From JAIVGV01 sp036389335 (GTDB taxonomy: Bacteria > Acidobacteriota > Blastocatellia > Pyrinomonadales > Pyrinomonadaceae): a stretch of 64,000 nucleotides of DNA. The stretch is taken from the NCBI GenBank assembly GCA_036389335.1, contig DASVQC010000092.1, positions 62,001 through 126,000 on the forward strand, in the 5' to 3' direction. The position numbers were made by a program, and so were the translations under genes. This document shows positions 27,056 to 35,842 of this stretch, piece by piece (position 1 is the stretch's first letter; every line of letters starts with the position of its first letter). The notes under the pieces were generated by a model, which saw only the letters and a program-made list of their open reading frames with translations, was not told the DNA's origin and ran no database searches.

Positions 27056-27919
27056 ATGCCGACAGAATTCATCGAACGCGGGGGGCTCGGGAATCCGGAT
27101 GACGGCGGGTCAAAGGAATCAATAAAACTCCGACCCATCCATTACCTGCGCTCTGAAGCCCCGACTGAGATGCTCGTGGCTGCCGAGAAGTACGAAAGGA
27201 AATTCGGGATCAGGTTTGACTCCCTAACCTATTTCTCGAAAGAACTATTCGACACACTCCATCGCAAGGAAGGTGACGTGACGAAAGTTCCGGACAGCGT
27301 GACCATTGCCTCGCAGTCTGATGAAACCATCCTTGATGACATGGAAGCCCTCGGCCAAGTCGCAAACAGCGAGTCGGTCAGCCTACATCAGCGCGAGCGC
27401 TATTTCTCCGCCTTGAAAAGTATTTACGGCAAACTGCCGTCGCGCCCCGACTTGGCGGCCCAGGACGAAAGTACGCTTTTCGTCGGGATCGAGCGTGAGG
27501 GCCGGATTTTGGCGGAGGCGATGGGGTGGCTACCCGCGACGCACAACCTACACCCGGACGCGAAAAGGGTAGCCTACGACGAGGGGCTTTTGATCGGGCT
27601 CGGCGAATTTCCGCCGCTTCGGACGTATTCGAGGTGTTTCATTATCGACGGGGCGATTGCGAGCGGCGCTACGATCATCACCGTCATCGAGAAGTTACGC
27701 GCTCTCACCCCTTCCTTCCATATCTACTCTGTTCATAGCCCGTACGAAGGACTCCACGCCATAACCCGCTACGGTAGATCGGAGGGCATAGACGTCAGTA
27801 TCTCGGTCGGCCACGCGACAACCGGCATCAACGCGAAGTTCTACGCCGTAGATCCTTCCGACCCGGCGAGGGTCGTGGTCGGCGACCTCGGCGATACGAT
27901 CAACGACCTTCAGAGTTAG
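27056..27919 (+). CDS. phosphoribosyltransferase-like protein (uracil-PRTase-like fold)
   Basis: 287 residues. The PRPP-loop-like motif CFIIDGAIASGATIITVIEK near residue 195 corresponds to the family pattern of hydrophobics, acidic residue(s), x-x-A-S/T-G-x-T. The second acidic residue of the usual DD pair is replaced (DGA), so catalysis is uncertain. The following IYSVHSPYEGLHAIT and VVGDLGDTIND parallel the late strands of uracil phosphoribosyltransferase. About 150 N-terminal residues are not part of the standard domain. GGAGGG precedes the ATG. It stands 98 bp after the methyltransferase, in a spacer holding a short AGCGCC/GGCGCT hairpin, and 9 bp before the purine permease, fitting base salvage. 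Confidence 0.6.
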   Translation: MPTEFIERGGLGNPDDGGSKESIKLRPIHYLRSEAPTEMLVAAEKYERKFGIRFDSLTYFSKELFDTLHRKEGDVTKVPDSVTIASQSDETILDDMEALGQVANSESVSLHQRERYFSALKSIYGKLPSRPDLAAQDESTLFVGIEREGRILAEAMGWLPATHNLHPDAKRVAYDEGLLIGLGEFPPLRTYSRCFIIDGAIASGATIITVIEKLRALTPSFHIYSVHSPYEGLHAITRYGRSEGIDVSISVGHATTGINAKFYAVDPSDPARVVVGDLGDTINDLQS

Positions 27920-27928
27920 GAGCGAGGC

Positions 27929-29227
27929 GTGTTCAGCCGGTTGGGCAAATTTTTCGACGTCGCCGGGAAGGGCAGCTCGGTCCAGGTGGAAGTGCTGGCC
28001 GGGGTTTCGACCTTCTTGTCCCTGTCGTACATCTTCGTCGTCAACCCGGCCATCCTCTCCCAGGCCGGAATGGATAAGAGCTTCGTCCTTTTCGGCACCA
28101 TCGTCGCCTCCTCGCTGGCCACGATCTTGATGGGCCTCTGGGCGAGACTTCCCTACGTGCTCGCCCCCGGCATGGAGATCAACGCCTACGTCGCCTTCTT
28201 CGTCGTCGGTTCTCTAGGCTTCACTTGGCAGCAAGCCCTCGGCGCCGTTTTCTGGTCTGGGGTGATTTTCATCGTCCTCACTTTGGCGCGGGTGCGAGAG
28301 CAGATTATTGATGCCATCCCGCAGCGAATGAAGTCGGGTCTGTCACTGAGCGTCGGGGTCTTCCTCTGCTTGGTCGCCCTCAAAGTTGCAGGTTTGCTTC
28401 TTTACGAGGGCGTGACGATCAAAGGCCTCGGCGACTTCGCGAGCCCCGCGGCTTTTGCCTTCTACTCAAGCCTGGGGCTCATGCTGATCATGGAGAGGTT
28501 CCGAGTGCGGGGGGCGGTTCTCATCAGCATTATCATCGTCGCCGTGCTCTGTCACTTTATCGGGGTGGGTAATGACAGTGAGCAGCCGGCTAAGGTCTCC
28601 GGTGCCATGTTCGCCGGGGCCGGGCAACTCGACCTGGGCGTCATCGCCAACCCCAAGATGTTCAGCGTAATCCTGATCTTGTTTCTGGTTGATTTTTTCG
28701 GTAGCATCGCCAAATTCATCGGCCTGGCGATGAACACCAACCTCTACGTGGACGGGAAACTGCCTCGTCTGAAAGAGGCCCTCCTGATTGACGGGGGCGC
28801 CACAATCCTCGGCTCGTCCATCGGAACTACGAGCATCATTGTTTACGTTGAAAGTGCCGTGGGGATCGGTGCCGGTGGGAGGACGGGCCTGACGGCGGTC
28901 GTCTGCGGGTTGTTGATGCTCGCCTGTTTTGTGGTGACGCCCTTCCTGGGATTAGTCCCGGTCGTGGCGACCACGGGCGCCTTGGTATTCGTCGGGCTCA
29001 AACTCTGTCCTTCACTGCGCGAGTTGAAAACGTATTCAACGGTTGATCTGGCCGTGTTGCTCATCATGCCCCTGACCGTCGTTGCCACGTTTGCCATCGA
29101 TCGAGCGATGCTGGCCGGCTTCGCAGTGTACTTTCTCGTGGACCTATTCAACCGCCGCCGCCCCAATCCGTACCTGATTGGCTCAATGGTGCTTTTAGCT
29201 ATAGGAGCAGTGCTCCAAATAACATAA
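27929..29227 (+). CDS. AzgA-type purine nucleobase permease (NCS2/NAT superfamily)
   Basis: 432 residues with about 12-14 hydrophobic segments, starting at a GTG with GGAG upstream. Diagnostic family stretches are FLSLSYIFVVNPAILSQAGMD near the N-terminus and IGTTSIIVYVESAVGIGAGG followed by RTGLTAVVCGLL in the middle. The charged family glutamate is present in VYVES. AzgA-type proteins import adenine, guanine or hypoxanthine with protons. Position next to the PRTase-like gene suggests uptake and conversion of a purine-like base. Confidence 0.9.
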   Translation: MFSRLGKFFDVAGKGSSVQVEVLAGVSTFLSLSYIFVVNPAILSQAGMDKSFVLFGTIVASSLATILMGLWARLPYVLAPGMEINAYVAFFVVGSLGFTWQQALGAVFWSGVIFIVLTLARVREQIIDAIPQRMKSGLSLSVGVFLCLVALKVAGLLLYEGVTIKGLGDFASPAAFAFYSSLGLMLIMERFRVRGAVLISIIIVAVLCHFIGVGNDSEQPAKVSGAMFAGAGQLDLGVIANPKMFSVILILFLVDFFGSIAKFIGLAMNTNLYVDGKLPRLKEALLIDGGATILGSSIGTTSIIVYVESAVGIGAGGRTGLTAVVCGLLMLACFVVTPFLGLVPVVATTGALVFVGLKLCPSLRELKTYSTVDLAVLLIMPLTVVATFAIDRAMLAGFAVYFLVDLFNRRRPNPYLIGSMVLLAIGAVLQIT

Positions 29228-29233
29228 CGGACG

Positions 29234-31093
29234 ATGGACCCTCATCTGGAAGAATACTACGAAGAGGTGCACGCGGCACGTGAGGTGATCAAAGCCGGGG
29301 CGGACCTCTGTCTCAAGAAATTCCAGGAATTAATCAAAGCCCAAAAGCCGGAAAGAACAAATTATAGAACCGAGTTTCAAGAGGTCTTCAAAATAATAGG
29401 GCGGACCCTCTTTAACGCGGCTGAACCCTTCCTCGAGGAAAAATGGGGGCAGCGTGAATTTAACTTTTACTACTGGCCCGGCTACGAAAGTGTCTTGACC
29501 GATGATCCAAGTGATAAAAGGATCACCCTGATGTGGGATAAAAGTCCGGACGGTGAAATTCGTTGCGGGGCGGGCTATCGACTTACGAGCGACTCTGTCG
29601 ATAGAGACTATCCGGAATCCGGGTCCAGCCTTTGGTTCGAACGGGCACTTACCGTGTGCCCCGAAGACAGAGGAGGTAAGCACTTCATACCTGGCGGGAC
29701 GCATGGGTGGGTGTCACAGGATAATCTGTTACTGGACACGGAAAGAAGACGCGACTCCTTGACCGCTTTGGAGGTGCGTGTCTCGGATAGAAACGCGTGT
29801 GAATTAAAGAGGGGTATTGTTCACATTCAACTTAGTGCGGATGACTACAGTCACTGGGGCACTACAGTTGCGCGCTACCTGAACGACCGTGATCTTATTA
29901 TCTGCAACAAGGATTGGCCGGTGCCTCTCGAGGGCGACTCCGATGGTGAGAGCCGCCGGGACCAATACATTCGGCGGAAGCTTTATAATGTATGGCTCGC
30001 GGCGACGTTCGACATCGACTGGAGGGGGGAGTGGTTAGATGACTTTCTAAGACAGCTTGAAAGGAGGGGGCTGTCCCGTCTATCTGAGAGGCTGCGGAAG
30101 GATGCTTCAGAACGGGAGTATGTTAAACCCCCTCCGTATCGCTGGTGGTATACATTGCGGCTTGACAACAGCGTCGAGAGCGACGGCACGTTACAACCTC
30201 TCGGCTCCGCCATGTTTCTCTCGTCGGCTAAATTGCCGCCCGTATACTTGTACATTGCGGCCTCATTTATTAACAGAATGTATTTCCAGATGAGAGATCT
30301 TGAGCGCGCAACTAAGTTGACTCAAGAGGCCGGGATCGCGGGGCAAAAACGCCAGGCCCGAATATTTTCTCATCAGACAGCCGGACTCATAACGGTGCCT
30401 TGGAATGACCCGGGCAGAACACACCTCGAAGAAGAGTCGCAGTATTTGCTGTGGATGGCCGTAACCCTGGTGACTCAAATCTGGGGAACTACTAATTTTA
30501 AGCCCAGACAACCTATATCTTCGGATGCTGAGTTCCGTGACTGGAAAGAGCTGAAGACGATCGACATTCTTGATAAGGTGATTTCATTTGCTCTTCTACA
30601 AGGGCTCCAACGAGCGTCGAAGGCGCCAACGCCCAAGGATGATCCTGCGTCATGGAGGTTGAACTGGCAGGCGGTGGAGATTGCGAGAGACTTGTTACAG
30701 CAAAGGTCAAGCCGCATCGCATCTTTACGGGAGCGACTGGGCTTGCAACTCTCTTCAGCCCTGCCAAAAGACTGGATGATCTGCAAGGGCTTTATCCTTT
30801 GCTTTCACCACGGTCTGTGGCAAGCCACTCATCATGCTTTCAAAGCATCGCTTGATGGAAGCCACGAGTGCTACCTGTGGATAGAATGGGATCACACAAG
30901 CCTCACGATATGGAACCGATCATCAGTGGTTAATGGGTCGAAGAAAAAATCGAGTGATAGAGAGTTTTTAGATTTCCTCGAAACCAGGCTGGATAACGTC
31001 TTCTTCATTGACGGGCCTAAAGAAGTTGAGGATGAGCAAAGCAAGGAAAAGTCAAAACTTTGGCGCACCACCATAACATATATGGGAGGTTAG
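29234..31093 (+). CDS. histidine-kinase-like protein (degenerate), first gene of a two-component-derived operon
   Basis: 619 residues. Residues about 355-400 resemble a DHp domain with an H-box (ARIFSHQTAGLI, H380). Residues about 515-615 resemble an HATPase domain: a helix in the N-box position (GLWQATHHAFKASL), then strands YLWIEWDHTSLTIWNRSS, ending in a strand-like LWRTTITYMG. The glycine-rich ATP lid motifs of true kinases are missing, so ATP binding is doubtful. The first 300 residues are of unknown fold. It begins 6 bp after the permease stop, and the next gene begins 2 bp after its end. The two-component resemblance was made by eye and fits the receiver-like domains encoded next. Confidence 0.5.
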   Translation: MDPHLEEYYEEVHAAREVIKAGADLCLKKFQELIKAQKPERTNYRTEFQEVFKIIGRTLFNAAEPFLEEKWGQREFNFYYWPGYESVLTDDPSDKRITLMWDKSPDGEIRCGAGYRLTSDSVDRDYPESGSSLWFERALTVCPEDRGGKHFIPGGTHGWVSQDNLLLDTERRRDSLTALEVRVSDRNACELKRGIVHIQLSADDYSHWGTTVARYLNDRDLIICNKDWPVPLEGDSDGESRRDQYIRRKLYNVWLAATFDIDWRGEWLDDFLRQLERRGLSRLSERLRKDASEREYVKPPPYRWWYTLRLDNSVESDGTLQPLGSAMFLSSAKLPPVYLYIAASFINRMYFQMRDLERATKLTQEAGIAGQKRQARIFSHQTAGLITVPWNDPGRTHLEEESQYLLWMAVTLVTQIWGTTNFKPRQPISSDAEFRDWKELKTIDILDKVISFALLQGLQRASKAPTPKDDPASWRLNWQAVEIARDLLQQRSSRIASLRERLGLQLSSALPKDWMICKGFILCFHHGLWQATHHAFKASLDGSHECYLWIEWDHTSLTIWNRSSVVNGSKKKSSDREFLDFLETRLDNVFFIDGPKEVEDEQSKEKSKLWRTTITYMGG

Positions 31094-31095
31094 TG

Positions 31096-32556
31096 ATGCG
31101 ACCCGGTAATAGGGTAAATGATAACAAGTTGACGGCTAGGGGGAACTGGTCATTCGTCTGGACCAGGGAATCCGGTAGCCACATCATAGTGATTATCGAT
31201 GACGACTTCCTCCACGTGGGAGGGGAAAATCCATATCCCGCGACGTTGGCGAGTGCTCAGGGGTTATTCGCCACCTTTATGCACGCGAGCGAATTGGATG
31301 ACACACGTTCAGTCGGCTTCTTTCTATTACCTCCCACCAATGAGCTTCTTGAAGAGCAATTACTCCCGGATTTATTAGCTTGGCTCAAAGAGGTTAGCAG
31401 CGGGGACACCCGGCTATATTTTCTGATCGACGTCTTTTACGGTGCGGGGACAGAGTATGAGGTAGGACCGATGGTTCTAAAAAGACTCAAACCTGCTTAC
31501 CCGGATGCAAAATTCGCGTTCATCAGCCAGGCAGGCTGGTCAGGACTAGAAGAACCTTCGGGTCCTCTCGTCAAGCCCAACGTCTTCGCCAAGGGCCTGA
31601 TCGAAGTTGAGTCTAAGTTCAGAAATAAACTTCCAGATGACCTCTTGCAGTGGCTGGACGCGCTTGATCGGTCTCATCGCGCGTCAAATTGGGATCTTCC
31701 GACGTGGAGGCGATTGCGTGAGGCTGCGAAGGCCATGTGCGAATCGCTAGGAAATGAAAGATATGGTGATGGTGATGTCCAAGGAGATGGTCTATGGGCA
31801 CATCACCTTCCTTTCGGCGGAAGCCGCTGGCCGGCATCATCGGACTTATACGAGCGAAAAATAGTGGATTGGACCGGAACGTTGCGCCGCGGCTTACTAG
31901 ATGTCGCTCCTGAAATAGAGTCTTTCCCTGATCATGGGTGGGCGTTTGGGGTAGAGGGAGGTGTCCCGGGTTGGGAGCGGCCCCCGATACGTGCTCTTGC
32001 ACAGTTCGACAACATGGGCCGGGATCTGACGACCGCATTCTACCTTGCCGAAAAGGACGTGCGGCGGATTTCCCAAAGCGAAATCAAGGTTCGCTTCGCT
32101 TCAAGCTTGACGATCGAACCATACAATCTCAAAAGAGATTATTTGTGGTTCAACGTGTCAGCCATTGCGAGCGGATTGTTTATAATCGCCAAGAATTTTT
32201 ATGACGAGATACGTGAAATACATGAGGGTACAAGTAATCCTACAGATTTGCCCGTGCCTTGTGTTGGAGGGCGCATCTTCTGGAGCGTACAAGAGTTTGA
32301 TGAGCGCGGAAAATTAGGCATACGAATCCGGGTACATCAAAACGTGCTTGGCTGGTCGGTCAACGTCGACGAGGATCATCCAAGCTTGGTGACTCACAGC
32401 TATGGATTTCCGGAAGTGGACAGGGCGAAGAAGAAAATGAAGGATGCTTACGGATGCTTTAACCAGAGTGGCGCCACTGTCCAAGTTGACGGTGAATCTC
32501 TCGTACTCGAAGTTCGAGCCAAAAACGTTGGTTCCATCTGGGAGTTGGCGGATTAA
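31096..32556 (+). CDS. protein with N-terminal receiver-like domain and unknown C-terminal domain
   Basis: 486 residues from the ATG 31096, with GGGAGG upstream. Residues about 28-170 follow a receiver-domain pattern: acidic cluster IIVIIDDDF (D35-D37), a strand with D112 (LYFLIDVFYGAG) in the phospho-acceptor position, S144 in AFISQAGW and a Lys near 160-166. A roughly 50-residue insertion sits between strands 1 and 3. The C-terminal half ends in a beta-rich region (IFWSVQEFDERGKLGIRIRV) that could be a degenerate HATPase domain, but I am unsure. It ends in TAATG shared with the next gene. The acidic pocket seems intact, so phosphorylation is possible. Confidence 0.5.
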   Translation: MRPGNRVNDNKLTARGNWSFVWTRESGSHIIVIIDDDFLHVGGENPYPATLASAQGLFATFMHASELDDTRSVGFFLLPPTNELLEEQLLPDLLAWLKEVSSGDTRLYFLIDVFYGAGTEYEVGPMVLKRLKPAYPDAKFAFISQAGWSGLEEPSGPLVKPNVFAKGLIEVESKFRNKLPDDLLQWLDALDRSHRASNWDLPTWRRLREAAKAMCESLGNERYGDGDVQGDGLWAHHLPFGGSRWPASSDLYERKIVDWTGTLRRGLLDVAPEIESFPDHGWAFGVEGGVPGWERPPIRALAQFDNMGRDLTTAFYLAEKDVRRISQSEIKVRFASSLTIEPYNLKRDYLWFNVSAIASGLFIIAKNFYDEIREIHEGTSNPTDLPVPCVGGRIFWSVQEFDERGKLGIRIRVHQNVLGWSVNVDEDHPSLVTHSYGFPEVDRAKKKMKDAYGCFNQSGATVQVDGESLVLEVRAKNVGSIWELAD

Positions 32557-33386
32557 TGTCACTGAAAATCATGGTAGTGGGGAGGGGGACCGCGCTAGGT
32601 GAACGAGTGGCTAACGGCCATTCGCTTGAGTTCGTAGCCAGCGCCCGTGCCGACTCGGGAATTATACCCTTGGAGGACTGCGATTTTGTGTTTCAACATC
32701 TAAGTCCGGCGAATCCCGAAGCGGCAGATGCCGTTACTGAATGGATCAATAAGGGCTGGAAGAAGCGTATCGTCGGGTTTAGTGGGGGGAAAGTACCGCG
32801 CGAACTGAGACGGCTCGATGTCCCTCAGCTTGAACGACTATCCGGCCGGCAAAGCATCCTCGATCTGGCCTGGTCTGCTGTTCCATCCGATTTCAGCGGA
32901 GACGCTCACGAGCTGTTGAAACTCCTGAACCCGCGTCAGATTGAAATCCTCGCCGCCCTCGCCATCCTCAGCCAAGGCTATCTTGCCGTCCACGCCGCGT
33001 GTCAAAATCTTGGTCAACCGGATCGACTATCAGAGGACGTGGCCGTTGCCCTCGAACGGATGGGAATGAATGCACTCGTTGCGGGAGGGAAGGGGATCGC
33101 TTCGTTGCTGCCGCCGGAACTGCGGGAGGAGAAAAACAAAGTTCAGAGAGTGAGCTGGTGGGTAGAGATGTTCGGGGTGTTGGATGAAGGCGAGAGGGTA
33201 GCGCCGGGAAAATGGAAGGAATTTGAGAACAGCCTGAGGGAGGAGTGGGACGAAGCAAGTAAGGGGGCTCTTCCTGACCCGTTGAGAGGGCTGCTTGACG
33301 CCATGCGGAGTGCGCCTGAGATCGCAGAACCAGACGTGGTTGCCCGGGCCTACTGTGAAATAGTCCGCAGGTTAGACGGCAGGTGA
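32556..33386 (+). CDS. operon protein with possible pseudo-receiver N-terminus
   Basis: 276 residues overlapping the previous stop by one base. The first 80 residues alternate strands and helices (LKIMVVGRGTALGERV, CDFVFQHLSP, KRIVGFSGGKVP), which could be a receiver fold without the acidic residues and Lys. The remaining 200 residues are helical (LLNPRQIEILAALAILSQGY). No known family recognised. Tight coupling to its neighbours makes it a structural or regulatory part of the same system. Confidence 0.55.
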   Translation: MSLKIMVVGRGTALGERVANGHSLEFVASARADSGIIPLEDCDFVFQHLSPANPEAADAVTEWINKGWKKRIVGFSGGKVPRELRRLDVPQLERLSGRQSILDLAWSAVPSDFSGDAHELLKLLNPRQIEILAALAILSQGYLAVHAACQNLGQPDRLSEDVAVALERMGMNALVAGGKGIASLLPPELREEKNKVQRVSWWVEMFGVLDEGERVAPGKWKEFENSLREEWDEASKGALPDPLRGLLDAMRSAPEIAEPDVVARAYCEIVRRLDGR

Positions 33387-33922
33387 TGCGCCACTTACGA
33401 TCCCCTTGGCAGAAACGCCGTAGCGAGTTCAACCACGACTGGCTGAAGAACCAATACCTCCCCGCTCTCGCCAAATTCCTTAATCTTCTGGACGACCTGA
33501 TCGAAGACCGCGAGTTCGAGAGTTCATTTGTCCCAGTGACGCTCTCCCAATGGGGGTCCCACCGGGAAGAAGCGCTGGCCCTCGCTTCGGATTATGAACA
33601 GCTAATGTCGCCGCAAAGGCTGTTCAGTTGTCCGCCTCTCTCCCGGCGCCGCGCGCATGACAAGCAGTGGCTGGGGCGCCTAGTACATGACCTCTGGCTC
33701 GCGCGGTATCCGGTGAGGCGATGGGTTTCTGAAGCGCTCGCCGCCGCCGAGTCGGCGGACGTCGCGTATAGGCAGCTTCAAGGGGCGTTGCAGAGCTGTG
33801 CCGACACTCAATCCGCCGAAGCCCTGCGCCCGTTTCGCAAGCAGTTCTTGGAGTTTTATGAACGATGCCAGGAATTAGGCGGCGCTATTTCTAAATTGCC
33901 TGATGAGGTGAAGGTAGTATGA
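33386..33922 (+). CDS. small helical hypothetical protein
   Basis: 178 residues from an ATG overlapping the previous TGA; a GTG at 33383 is an alternative start. It is wholly helical and rich in R, L, E and W (for example LVHDLWLARYPVRRWVSEAL). No motif recognised. It ends in ATGA shared with the AAA+ gene, so its translation is coupled to the ATPase and it may be an adaptor for it. Confidence 0.6.
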   Translation: MRHLRSPWQKRRSEFNHDWLKNQYLPALAKFLNLLDDLIEDREFESSFVPVTLSQWGSHREEALALASDYEQLMSPQRLFSCPPLSRRRAHDKQWLGRLVHDLWLARYPVRRWVSEALAAAESADVAYRQLQGALQSCADTQSAEALRPFRKQFLEFYERCQELGGAISKLPDEVKVV

Positions 33923-35790
33923 GCAGTGGCGTGATCCCCCGCATCCTGATCATTGATGACTTATTCGGGCGGACCCACCGGGATCGCCGCAATGAAGAAC
34001 GCGCAAATCTCTGCGGCCAATACCTCATCGAGGACGTGACCGGCGACGAGGTAGGGAAAGGTCCGTCCCAAAAGATCAAAAACCCGATCGCCCACGCTGT
34101 ATTTTACCGCGGCCAGAGCCCGATCTGTTCGGCGGTCGGTGATACGGTCGAGAATGACCTCGAGGCAACGCTGCGGGTGATTCGTGACGGCTGGTTTGTA
34201 ACCGGTGACGACCTTTGCTGGGCGATGGTGCTTCTCGATCTCTGTTTTTACACGGGCCGTGTGACCGTGGAGAGTAACGGGAAAGCTTTGGGCATGCCGG
34301 AGGGGAGGGCCGGTGATGATGATCCTGGGAGATATTTCGGCTTGCGCATTCTCCAGGCTATTCAGGAAGAAATGCCCGACTTGCCCGTCAGCATTCTCTC
34401 AAGCAAGCCGCGCGAAGAGGTGAGTCGGGAGTTCTCTCACAGAGGCGCCAGGGCGTTCATCCCACGTGATCAGGGGAGGCCGGATACACTCAAAGATTAC
34501 CTGTGGCGTCACGGCCTGATACCGGATTCCCAAGGTGTAATGGTTGGCAGGTCCAAGTCGCTCCTACTTGCCCTGCGGGACGCGAGACAAATTGCGGATT
34601 CCAAGCAACAGGTTCTCATTAGGGGTGAGGCCGGGACCGGCAAGGAGTTGCTGGCGAGGTATATTCATAATGTTAGCCCGCGCGCGCAAAATGCGTTCGA
34701 AATCGTCTCCCTGCCGGCGATACCCAGCACCCTGGTGGAGGACACCCTCTTCGGGCACGTGCGCGGCGCCTTCGACGGCGCCCAGGGCGAGAACGCTACT
34801 CGCCAGGGCGCGTTCGAGAAGGCCGACAAAGGCACTCTCTTCCTTGACGAGGTCGGTGATACTCCTCCGGAGGTACAGCCCAAGCTTCTGCGCGCCATTC
34901 AGGAGGGTGAGGTACAGCGTTTAGGGTCTGACCGGACCGTAACCGTAGACGTGCGTATCTTGTCGGCCACGAACGTGGATATTGAAGGCAAAGTGGCCGC
35001 CGGCGAGGGCTTCCGCCGAGACCTCCTGGACCGACTGCGCGCGGGGAGAACAATCCTTTTACCGCCACTCAGGTATCGAAAAGAAGACATCAAGCTCCTT
35101 GCTAATAAATTCGTTCGTGAAGCTGAAGGCGAAGTCCCAAAAGCTTTGAAGCGTGAGATCGACCCGGATGCCCTTGAGAAATTATGCGGCTACGATTGGC
35201 CGGGAAACGTTAGGGAACTCCGGTCGGTAATTTTCGAGGCCGTCACGAGGTATCCGGACGTTGAGCATCTGGTGGCGGTCCACGTCCTGATTCCGAAAAC
35301 GTCCGCCCCGACTCCCACCCCCGACGCGCCTGCCGAGAACGCTTCTATTATCGACAAGAGTCGTCATAAACCGGGTAGCCTCGATGGACTGATCGAAACG
35401 CTGGAAGCTTTCGATTTCGATCCGGCAAAACCGGATCAACTGGTGGGTAAGCTGCCGCAGATCGAGGGCGCGTTCGCGCGCTTGCTCGCGCGCTATCTGA
35501 GGGCCGCCCTGTTGGCCAACGTCAAGAATCGTACGCCGGAAAATCCACGGGGTAAGATTCACATCCAGCCTACTATTATTATGATGAGGGGTTACAAGGT
35601 GGACACTTCAAAAGCAGCCGACATTATCAAGCAGCTTTTAGGGATAAGTGAACAGGCCATCGAACCGCTCTTAAAGGACACTGAAGATTCCACGCTGAAG
35701 GAAGCGCTCGACATTGCCCTCCGCCTGCGCCCGAAGAAGAAGGACAAGTCCAACGGCAAGGGGCACGCAGAAGATGGATCCCCACAGTAA
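33919..35790 (+). CDS. NtrC-like AAA+ ATPase with receiver domain, altered GAFTGA loop and no HTH
   Basis: 623 residues. The N-terminal receiver has D13/D14 (RILIIDDLF), D107 (VLLDLCF) and S161 (ILSSK), but R183 instead of the Lys, and a roughly 50-residue insertion between strands 1 and 3. The sigma-54-type AAA+ core has Walker A GEAGTGKE (236-243), Walker B GTLFLDEVGD (305-314), an arginine-finger region FRRDLLDRLR and the sensor II motif WPGNVRELR. The sigma-54 contact loop reads GAFDGA (283-288) instead of GAFTGA. The C-terminal 150 residues contain no Fis-type HTH. A normal promoter-activator role is therefore unlikely; an ATP-driven remodeller within this operon is more plausible. Domain calls firm, role inferred. 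Confidence 0.85.
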   Translation: MSSGVIPRILIIDDLFGRTHRDRRNEERANLCGQYLIEDVTGDEVGKGPSQKIKNPIAHAVFYRGQSPICSAVGDTVENDLEATLRVIRDGWFVTGDDLCWAMVLLDLCFYTGRVTVESNGKALGMPEGRAGDDDPGRYFGLRILQAIQEEMPDLPVSILSSKPREEVSREFSHRGARAFIPRDQGRPDTLKDYLWRHGLIPDSQGVMVGRSKSLLLALRDARQIADSKQQVLIRGEAGTGKELLARYIHNVSPRAQNAFEIVSLPAIPSTLVEDTLFGHVRGAFDGAQGENATRQGAFEKADKGTLFLDEVGDTPPEVQPKLLRAIQEGEVQRLGSDRTVTVDVRILSATNVDIEGKVAAGEGFRRDLLDRLRAGRTILLPPLRYRKEDIKLLANKFVREAEGEVPKALKREIDPDALEKLCGYDWPGNVRELRSVIFEAVTRYPDVEHLVAVHVLIPKTSAPTPTPDAPAENASIIDKSRHKPGSLDGLIETLEAFDFDPAKPDQLVGKLPQIEGAFARLLARYLRAALLANVKNRTPENPRGKIHIQPTIIMMRGYKVDTSKAADIIKQLLGISEQAIEPLLKDTEDSTLKEALDIALRLRPKKKDKSNGKGHAEDGSPQ

Positions 35791-35842
35791 TCACAGAACA
35801 CAGTAATGTGACGCGGCATAACTGTTAAAGAAGAGAGCAGAG

